DNA of 9,606 bases from an uncultured Eubacteriales bacterium. GTDB taxonomy: Bacteria; Bacillota; Clostridia; Christensenellales; DTU072. Below, piece by piece: positions 6,501 to 9,606 of the stretch. The notes beneath the pieces were generated by a model. The model searched no databases and was not told the DNA's origin. It saw only the letters and a list, made by a program, of their open reading frames with translations. The stretch lies in the NCBI GenBank assembly GCA_902766325.1, contig CACXDF010000079.1:1-9606 (forward strand), written 5' to 3'. Each line of letters opens with the position of its first letter. The stretch's first letter is position 1. Position numbers and translations under genes: made by a program.

Positions 6501-8957
6501 GCCGTTAAAGAACTCGGCGAAGTTTCGGAGTTGCTTTTCGTTGGCGATGCGCAAAGGATCTTGTTCCGTTCCCGTTCCGCCGGCAAAATAATCCGTCGAA
6601 AACGGCGTTTGATCCGTATAGGCGGGAACGGGATAATAACCGCCGGAAAGCGTAGGCCCGACGTCCAGCCAAGCAACCGTCGTATCAAAACGAGAATTAT
6701 CGCCATCCGTTAAAGAAACGGTACTGCGGCCGATGGCTCCGTTCGTGTTAAAGCCCGAATAGATATCCGAATCATAATAAACGTTATGTAAAGTCGTCGT
6801 CGAGACGAAACGATAATACTTTTTGCCCGCTTGCGGCGTAACGTCTACCGTCGGGCGGAAAGAATCGTCCGAAGCAAGGTATTCGTACGCGCCGGAAAGC
6901 GACGAAGCCGATTCGATCGAAGGAGAAGCGACGCAAAAAGCGCGGAAAGGCTCCGTCAAAGCGATCGTCTTGTCCTTCTCGAACGTAAGGACATCGTAAA
7001 AATCGATCACGGAAAGAGTAAGAGACTCGGGCAGGTTTCCGACTGCGCCGCCGAGCGCGTTCACGCCGGTGATCTTACCTAAGTACGCGGCGCTTTCTAT
7101 ATACGTGTTGGCATCGATCGAACCGAACAGACCGCCTACGTTGAAACGACCCGAAACGGATGCGACGCAACTTATCAAAGTAACGCTTCCTCCCCCGAAA
7201 GAGCCGCCTATTCCGCCGACGTCGGTGCAACCTGACGCATAAACGGCGCCTTTATCGGTCAATTCGGAAAGAAGGACCGTTCCGGATAACTTACCGAAAA
7301 TACCGCCTGCGTATTGGCCTCCGTTATAGCCGTCGGTAACGATGCCTTCGTTTACGCAATCGTTAATCGTCACCGACCCCGATCCCGACCCGATCAGACC
7401 TCCGACATAATTATTGCCGAACGCGGAAGCCGCGGAAACGCAACCGGAGATGACGACGATTCCGTTTTCCGTTTTACCGACGATCGCGCCGACGTGAGAA
7501 GAACCGGATACGACCGAACCTTCAAGAACGGAGATATCGGTAAAATGGTTTTCTCCGCCCATTACGAGACCGGCGACGACCGCGACGCAATTTCCTCCCG
7601 TTACACGGCCCGAAAACTTTACGTTCTCGATCGTGGCGCCGTTCACCGCGGCGAAAAGTCCGCTGTTATCGGACACAGAAGAACAACTGAAAGTAAGAGT
7701 ATTACCTTGTCCGTCGAAAACGCCGGAGAAAGGCGCGTCGACCGAACCGACGCTATCGACCGGACCGGCCGTAACGGATGCGCCGAGGACGACCTTTTTG
7801 CCAGAATAGTCGTACAGACGGGTGTTCCGAACGAAAAGATCCCATTGCCATGCCGTCCTGATCGTAAAAGGATCCGATCCCGACCCGACTCCGGAGTCGA
7901 ACAGGCAAACGGAAAACCGATCGGCGCATAACGACGAATAGGGAAGAACAAAACCGGTCTTTTCGTCATTCAAAATATGACCGGGGCAGGGATAATAACC
8001 GAACCCAACGCCGAAGCGAGGTAAATAAAGAGCGGTGTCCTCGTCGAATATAACCGATCCCGAAAGAAAATCGTAAACGGTTTTTGACGATAACGTATCA
8101 GGCAGCGTCCCGGCGGAATTACTGCCGACGGGACCTTTTTCGGACACGCCGTAACAATAAGACACGCCCCTGCCCGTTGAAGAAAGAGTACCTACCACCG
8201 AACCGTAAGAAACGGCAAGACTGCCTTCAAAGGTGGGAACGGCGTAATTATTTTTTAATTCGCCCATGCTGTTACCGGCGAGTCCGCCGAAAACGGTGCC
8301 GTTATTGGAAACGATCTTACCGATGAACACGCTCTCCTTCAAAGAAGAACGAGCGCCCGACAACGACCCGACCACGCCGCCGAATGTGTTGCGCGCGCGG
8401 ACGGTCGCAAAAGACGAACAAGACAGGATCGAACCTTTACAAGAGCCGACGACGCCCCCAACGAAAGCGTTGCCGGTGACGTCGACAAAAGAGATACATT
8501 TTTCTATACGACTGCCGTCTGCGTCGCCGACGATGCCGCCGACGTAGTTGCTCCCGCGAACGGTCCCTTTAACGATCAAACCGGAAATAAGACATCTCGA
8601 ACCGGTATTCCCGAAAACGCCCGCGGCGCCCGTCGTGCTGTCGACGGAAACGATCAAAGTATGATCGTTGCCGTAAAACGATCCCTCGAAACTGTTGGAA
8701 GAATTACCGATCGGCAAAAAGTCCGTATCCGACAGATCAAGGTCGGCGCGGAGCTCAACGCGCACGTTCGAGCTCGAAGTCGATTGCATTTCCCGCGAAA
8801 AAGCGACCATCTGTTCGACGGTGGATATTTCTATTACGTCTTCGGCTGCTTCGGCAGTCGCGCCGGGAGAAAAAGAAAAGAAAAATGCAAACGATGCGAG
8901 CAGGATCGCAAAAACAACGATTGTTACATATACGCGCGGAGATATAAATTTTTTCAT
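567..8957 (-). CDS. Giant cell-surface protein: GLUG beta-helix modules plus MBG/YDG-like Ig-fold array, C-terminal membrane anchor
   Basis: 2796 residues with no interruption. Seen, in order: signal peptide 1-38 (KK, hydrophobic core 11-29, AxA sites at 33-37); four right-handed beta-helix-type modules at about 42-330, 358-785, 790-1140 and 1174-1485, made of GG(L/I/V)xG repeats; a 'bacterial repeat' (Flg_new_2/InlB-like, about 1493-1597); about eleven MBG/YDG-like beta-sandwich modules at about 1600-2612; a juxtamembrane domain at about 2614-2740; a transmembrane helix at about 2748-2771; and a 25-residue basic tail ending PRRK. There is no LPxTG sortase motif, so anchoring is by the membrane helix with a type I (outside-in) topology. 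Known: GLUG and MBG repeats occur in bacterial surface and adhesin-like proteins. Adhesion or polysaccharide/matrix binding is inferred; no catalytic motif is visible. The start is forced, because an in-frame TAA lies nine codons upstream with no other start, and the ATG is followed directly by the signal peptide. Transcription is expected from the promoter at 8968-8996. The gene probably continues into the M50 protease gene as an operon. Confidence 0.96.
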   Translation of the reverse strand: MKKFISPRVYVTIVVFAILLASFAFFFSFSPGATAEAAEDVIEISTVEQMVAFSREMQSTSSSNVRVELRADLDLSDTDFLPIGNSSNSFEGSFYGNDHTLIVSVDSTTGAAGVFGNTGSRCLISGLIVKGTVRGSNYVGGIVGDADGSRIEKCISFVDVTGNAFVGGVVGSCKGSILSCSSFATVRARNTFGGVVGSLSGARSSLKESVFIGKIVSNNGTVFGGLAGNSMGELKNNYAVPTFEGSLAVSYGSVVGTLSSTGRGVSYCYGVSEKGPVGSNSAGTLPDTLSSKTVYDFLSGSVIFDEDTALYLPRFGVGFGYYPCPGHILNDEKTGFVLPYSSLCADRFSVCLFDSGVGSGSDPFTIRTAWQWDLFVRNTRLYDYSGKKVVLGASVTAGPVDSVGSVDAPFSGVFDGQGNTLTFSCSSVSDNSGLFAAVNGATIENVKFSGRVTGGNCVAVVAGLVMGGENHFTDISVLEGSVVSGSSHVGAIVGKTENGIVVISGCVSAASAFGNNYVGGLIGSGSGSVTINDCVNEGIVTDGYNGGQYAGGIFGKLSGTVLLSELTDKGAVYASGCTDVGGIGGSFGGGSVTLISCVASVSGRFNVGGLFGSIDANTYIESAAYLGKITGVNALGGAVGNLPESLTLSVIDFYDVLTFEKDKTIALTEPFRAFCVASPSIESASSLSGAYEYLASDDSFRPTVDVTPQAGKKYYRFVSTTTLHNVYYDSDIYSGFNTNGAIGRSTVSLTDGDNSRFDTTVAWLDVGPTLSGGYYPVPAYTDQTPFSTDYFAGGTGTEQDPLRIANEKQLRNFAEFFNGYPTLVTGKYFSQTSDISLKRPFPVISDFNGVYDGQNHSISGLRIESAESYVGLFGTAAGALKNIGIDGGKIVSLSSGAVVGGLAAASNAVITRCYVALDITAESANYCGGLVGVNAGNVSASFYSGKIIGGEYTGGLIGKNSGGLVSDVFTTGVLFGSRVLGGVIGNNDAGLLSYSMTNVIAELTENGASCSIGGLVGENKAGSLGGNTGRILACLSNATLVYGSSVKKGGLVGNLISGFIATGDVVGDGADDNSYYNIDYVTGIGNNGMGTTTDIILATSVVSGGEEVRTFRMPHFTYNGLGKYNPSCDARYSLRPTAIAEWAANVYKVNQYSACGAEMTMWKYDYSVNLVEYPRGSDNNPYRISTPEELTYLCDSTRYTSYTGKYFVLTNDLNMSGIDMFRPIGFYGDVDNNRPFNGCFDGQGHTIGNLTIDFYSYQTGAGYRDDNNKYVALFGYTGNDFVLKRLVLDSSCRICGGQYTGSFVGFFNGTIEECYSACTIVSVAKANVTSTSYAPDTYLVWSSEGYYDLSSDAYSASTTYYATASDAGGFVGSLATSGCRIIKSVFAGSLPAVSGAYGFVGVTGASLNLITDDSWYLTTDTEYSYENSYGRVLVDYTDATNGGTVTVNNDWDGNGFYFTLTANANYYPFVYNNNLDALSYSSSYRLLSSTQVKYQIRYCQEVAFSIENGMVGTETVLTAQGNKPSVGGKYYYYKGQEGAVTYTWKKHGYYLVDSVTVNGVVSSLSGGIMNGTEEETIYSFVMGEAADVFVITVSVAEITDSVFTFDGPLSFEYDGEDHSVGYTVGSGFSVSVSYVNIATNTRTDLHNAASYRAVASMRYAGNSTIIGKKEIDCLVSPKILTVSDLADLTYFGQKVYDGNSTSRVFFIDLSVLEGLISGDEDNIAVSALVTWDSADSGENKTYSLTDFEVTLTDNYVFVPGYELLSLTGGRIERRRVVVSVSDAEPQTIGSTEYQVTAAVYSGKSPVAPAGAYVVSVGWEYTRMIVSGEELVADTAWSGKYNVGYYKMEPTLSDETNYYLDQEGKTYLLQIVPYTVETVTFVYNELKYTGSPLTSSVTAYFSGVGGDGSRQNVTIAYYVRKTDVTENNFGSGLYVRNGSGTGFIEATEYSHSTSYYVVATLKKAGVYYAVCRSASENYFVDASIREVSVAKAIASQELDFTLECDGQPISDGSSVYYTDDIVIRFGDALSQKIADADYDAVYALSFVSRPNGGDLTCYAQGDEWHIRPEEYGSMMVFRLVSLSASDYENRVSADTFTLTVLPVKLYVGITYPEQIFGNVIDLSVTYYKDELHSETIDPSEIDGLFPPVVSTGAFTADKVGSYQLFYGGGSSYGYEFDRTTVPILTILPRPLYLSVPAEISNTKTYGEADPAIRYYVYSDASCVEKTNVLPDGREIVLEGALGREEGEDVGSYSIYAGTITSSALNKDYDVTFVSGSGKFVINYLDIRLKIKEGQSKYYGDMDQPFELEVAEGYSLANGDLISDFLSGADPIVTITREAGETVGGYAYIVNVDYVLAAKGNYNILGVETPSMFYINRVRPIISYEFTDTVYYGDTTEQMNSGTARAYNNSDVVPGTFSWSNKSFVNLNPTVVVLNFTPNDTRDYSSASVSVVVIPQKRPVYPVFSGAIEYVYDGRTHNDIEVTLDNPVGNGAYSVRTSVSGDNKTVTDEGFTVTATLNSDYYVFAEDAVVSIRCRIAPAVLTVKAKNSVITEGDSYLPEIVYEGFVGGETQSVLTALASVKDIPTESGVYTVTPQGAAAKNYSFVYVSGVLTINKISAGSDGITVRGSFSPEVKVELTEVEEGTHSFADLQSTFDKKLGANFFIPIKQTLSAYYGIRLSGILEEDAEYTYSIALSDELPEGAKLYARDMNGELQELTDYSVDEGELTFYAGNIEGVVVYRDKTQKEFLKGYIPLAAVGAGVIVLIMLIGIITYFKKQTGGKSVYRAERATYRSFPRRK
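648..716 (-). other. C-terminal transmembrane anchor of the giant surface protein
   Basis: Residues about 2748-2771 are strongly hydrophobic (start GYIPLAAVGAG, end IGIITYF) and are followed by KK and a tail rich in K and R. With the N-terminal signal peptide this gives one pass with the long domain stack outside. There is no sortase motif before the helix. Confidence 0.9.
1122..4160 (-). repeat. Array of about eleven MBG/YDG-like beta-sandwich modules within the giant gene
   Basis: Residues about 1600-2612 form consecutive modules of about 75-115 residues. The clearest family hallmarks are a YDG-type line, KVYDGNST (1694-1701); MBG_2-type openings TKTYGEADPA (2201-2210) and SKYYGDMDQP (2294-2303), each followed by a VG(S/G)Y strand and an NY/DY strand; an MBG line, VYYGDTT (2388-2394), with a later FTPNDTRDY stretch; and YVYDGRTHND (2468-2477). 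Modules around 1601-1678, 1776-1873, 1874-1990, 1991-2102 and 2103-2187 are more diverged and rest on spacing plus terminal beta-strands. Known: these domains form stalk-like arrays in surface proteins. Exact boundaries are approximate. Confidence 0.7.
4503..8837 (-). repeat. Four tandem GLUG-type beta-helix modules within the giant gene
   Basis: Protein-level repeats covering residues about 41-1485. Modules 2-4 open with a variant of 'G(T/S)xxDPxxI' (361-366, 794-804, 1176-1184), and module 1 has the shorter entry EDVIEIST. A beta-bracket line such as GVFDGQGNTL (412-421), GVYDGQNHSI (849-858) or GCFDGQGHTI (1238-1247) follows. Each module then runs as turns of about 20-25 residues carrying GGxxG (for example VGGIVG 139-144, VGGLIG 518-523, TGGLIG 953-958, IGGLVG 1012-1017). 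I count about 23 such turns. Modules 1, 2 and 4 close with a 'YYP' line (321-323, 774-776, 1467-1468), which marks the module boundaries. The copies are diverged, with no recent DNA-level duplication that I can see. Confidence 0.8.
8844..8957 (-). other. Signal peptide of the giant surface protein
   Basis: Residues 1-38: basic start (K2, K3, R8), an uninterrupted hydrophobic stretch from V9 to about F29, then an A-rich region with AxA sites at 33-35 and 35-37. Cleavage after A35, A37 or A38 is expected, just before the acidic start of the mature chain (E39, D40). Confidence 0.85.
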
Positions 8958-8967
8958 ACGTAAAAAA

Positions 8968-8996
8968 ATTATAACATATCCTTATTTCGATTTCAA
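8968..8996 (-). promoter_or_regulatory. Sigma-A promoter of the giant surface-protein gene, near-leaderless
   Basis: On the minus strand, TTGAAA (8996-8991, five of six consensus) and TATAAT (8973-8968, six of six) are separated by exactly 17 nt. The -10 is preceded by TGT, giving an extended -10 (TGnTATAAT). Counting 7 nt from the -10 end puts +1 at A8961, only four bases before the ATG (8957). No Shine-Dalgarno sequence can fit in this leader. The start site is predicted, not measured. Confidence 0.85.
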
Positions 8997-9160
8997 GTAC
9001 CAAAAACGAAAAAGAATATCCGTTTTGATAAAAAGATTTTTACGTGGTCCCTCATCTTGCCGTATCGCTCTGTAAAAAACGGTCTCCGATAAAAACGAAC
9101 AACCTTTTTCGTCCTCCTTTCGTTTCGATCTTAGAATACTGTTTTTTTGCGTTTAGGATC

Positions 9161-9178
9161 CCGTATATTGATATACGG
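9161..9178. promoter_or_regulatory. Near-perfect 18-bp palindrome, candidate operator or terminator-like hairpin
   Basis: CCGTATAT (9161-9168), TG, ATATACGG (9171-9178): 8 bp per arm around a 2-nt centre. On the plus strand it is followed by TTTTCTTTTCT (9179-9189), giving a terminator-like appearance in that direction only, although no plus-strand gene lies upstream. A dimeric-regulator operator between the two divergent promoters is the other reading. Confidence 0.45.
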
Positions 9179-9232
9179 TTTTCTTTTCTGTCGCAACATG
9201 TTTTTCTTGTTTTGTTCCGAAAAATCTTTTTT

Positions 9233-9256
9233 CGATCGAGGGACAGCGGTCGATCG
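9233..9256. repeat. Inverted repeat CGATCGA...TCGATCG
   Basis: Seven-base arms at 9233-9239 and 9250-9256 with a 10-nt spacer. Each arm also contains the self-palindrome CGATCG, so the two are also direct repeats 18 nt apart. It lies about 57 bp upstream of the rightward -35. A regulator site is possible but unproven. Confidence 0.35.
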
Positions 9257-9282
9257 TTCCCAAACGTATTCATACCCGACGA

Positions 9283-9311
9283 CGCTTCCGAACGACTGTT
9301 TTTCGGGAGCG
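9283..9311. repeat. Inverted repeat abutting the rightward -35 box
   Basis: CGCTTCCGAA (9283-9292) pairs with TTCGGGAGCG (9302-9311) over 10 bp with one G-U type mismatch and a 9-nt loop. It ends one base before the -35 box at 9313. No U-tract follows on either strand, so an operator is likelier than a terminator. Confidence 0.35.
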
Positions 9312-9312
9312 C

Positions 9313-9341
9313 TTGACAATGCGATATTAAAAGAATATAAT
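9313..9341 (+). promoter_or_regulatory. Perfect-consensus sigma-A promoter of the right-hand gene, leaderless
   Basis: TTGACA (9313-9318), 17-nt spacer, TATAAT (9336-9341): both hexamers match the consensus fully. Only seven bases separate the -10 from the ATG at 9349, which puts +1 at 9348 or at the A of the ATG itself. The transcript is therefore predicted to be leaderless, and no Shine-Dalgarno sequence is present. Confidence 0.88.
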
Positions 9342-9348
9342 TAATTTT

Positions 9349-9606
9349 ATGAAAAATAAAAAGGTAGTTCGTCTGCTTTTACTCTGCTTCGTACTGGTAG
9401 CGTTTTGCATCGCGAGCGCAAGTTGCGCATCTTCGGCAACCGCGACTTATCCGGAACAAAGCGCCCGGATCATGACCGCCGCCGGGGATTCCGACCCGAT
9501 CGTCGCCTACGGTAACGCGACCAACGTGGTCATCTTTATCTGTTTTGCCGACGAAGATCCTTTCGCCGTTCGTTCTTCGGTGCCGGGCGACCTTGTTTCC
9601 CGATTC
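9349..9606 (+). CDS. Secreted protein, possibly M6-metalloprotease-like (3' end outside window)
   Basis: 86 codons are visible, open at the right edge. Seen: MKNKK start with R8, a hydrophobic core at 9-24, then a small-residue stretch ending ATA (30-32), so signal peptidase I cleavage after about A32 is likely. C26 might suggest a lipoprotein, but the residue at -3 is S, not L, V or I, so this is less likely. The mature part contains the line NVVIFICFADEDPFA (about 59-73), a beta-strand followed by an F-A-D turn. Such 'VViFxxFaD' lines open the catalytic region in M6-like secreted peptidases and related proteins; this is a weak, remembered resemblance, and the zinc motif that would settle it lies outside the window. 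The start is forced, because an in-frame TAA lies at 9328-9330 with no other start between. Read divergently from the giant surface gene; the two may share regulation. Confidence 0.85.
   Translation, partial: MKNKKVVRLLLLCFVLVAFCIASASCASSATATYPEQSARIMTAAGDSDPIVAYGNATNVVIFICFADEDPFAVRSSVPGDLVSRF

Larger units (their letters stand above)
8958..9348. other. Divergent intergenic region (391 nt) with two outward promoters and three inverted repeats
   Basis: No convincing gene lies here. The left end carries the leftward promoter, the right end the rightward promoter. Between them are a palindrome at 9161-9178 and inverted repeats at 9233-9256 and 9283-9311. The rest is A/T-rich tracts. The open frames crossing it use codons unlike the neighbouring genes and have no ribosome site. 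I see no tRNA, riboswitch or strong intrinsic terminator. Confidence 0.75.

Noticed and set aside
7314..7931. 205-codon plus-strand open frame
   Set aside because: Same as above: antisense to GLUG repeats, arginine- and aspartate-rich composition, no promoter or ribosome site.
9029..9042. TAAAAA-GA-TTTTTA inverted repeat
   Set aside because: Low-complexity A/T tracts pair by chance; there is no GC content in the stem to make a stable hairpin.
9052..9118. AGGAGG on the minus strand (9118-9113) with a TTG-started 17-codon frame, a possible leader peptide
   Set aside because: The predicted transcript of the giant gene starts at about 8961, downstream of this frame, and I see no promoter that would transcribe it. 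The match to AGGAGG is probably chance in a purine-rich stretch.
9052..9273. 73-codon minus-strand frame in the intergenic region
   Set aside because: Codon use is unlike the three real genes (for example AGA, AGG, TCA, CTA), no promoter or Shine-Dalgarno sequence precedes its ATG, and it overlaps two of the inverted repeats.
9044..9316. 90-codon plus-strand frame with hydrophobic, phenylalanine-rich product
   Set aside because: The hydrophobicity comes from T-rich tracts, the start would be a GTG without a ribosome site, and the frame runs through the palindrome at 9161 and up to the -35 of the real downstream gene.

Overview
The window looks like the chromosome of a Gram-positive (Bacillota, probably Clostridia) bacterium. 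The support is a SpoIVFB-type M50 intramembrane protease, a giant signal-peptide-plus-C-terminal-membrane-anchor surface protein built of GLUG and MBG/YDG-type repeats, and consensus sigma-A promoters. A gut or gut-like clostridial lineage (Christensenellales-like) is my guess from the protein style, not something the sequence proves. There are no rRNA or tRNA genes, insertion sequences, CRISPR arrays or phage genes.

Layout, left to right. Positions 1-528 (minus strand) hold the first 176 codons of an M50 site-2-type protease whose 3' end lies outside the window. After a 38-nt gap, 567-8957 (minus strand) is a single uninterrupted 2796-codon gene for a cell-surface protein. It carries a signal peptide, four beta-helix modules of GLUG-type repeats, one Flg_new_2/InlB-like 'bacterial repeat', about eleven MBG/YDG-like beta-sandwich modules, a juxtamembrane domain, one transmembrane helix and a short basic cytoplasmic tail. 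Positions 8958-9348 are a divergent intergenic region. From 9349 to the right edge (plus strand) is the first 86 codons of a second secreted protein, possibly M6-metalloprotease-like.

The giant gene and the protease gene lie on the same strand with no terminator between them, so they are probably one operon read leftward. The right-hand gene is read divergently from the shared 391-nt intergenic region. Both outward promoters are near-perfect sigma-A promoters with 17-nt spacers, and both have the -10 box almost touching the ATG. The predicted transcripts therefore have no leader (right gene) or about four nucleotides of leader (giant gene), and neither gene has a Shine-Dalgarno sequence. The protease gene also lacks a Shine-Dalgarno sequence, and its start codon lies inside a perfect inverted repeat. 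The leaderless start architecture and the palindromes in the intergenic region are the least ordinary non-coding signals. The unusual domain stack and a dispersed 'YY' micro-motif are the least ordinary coding ones. Almost every other open frame in the window is an antisense or out-of-frame shadow of the giant gene.
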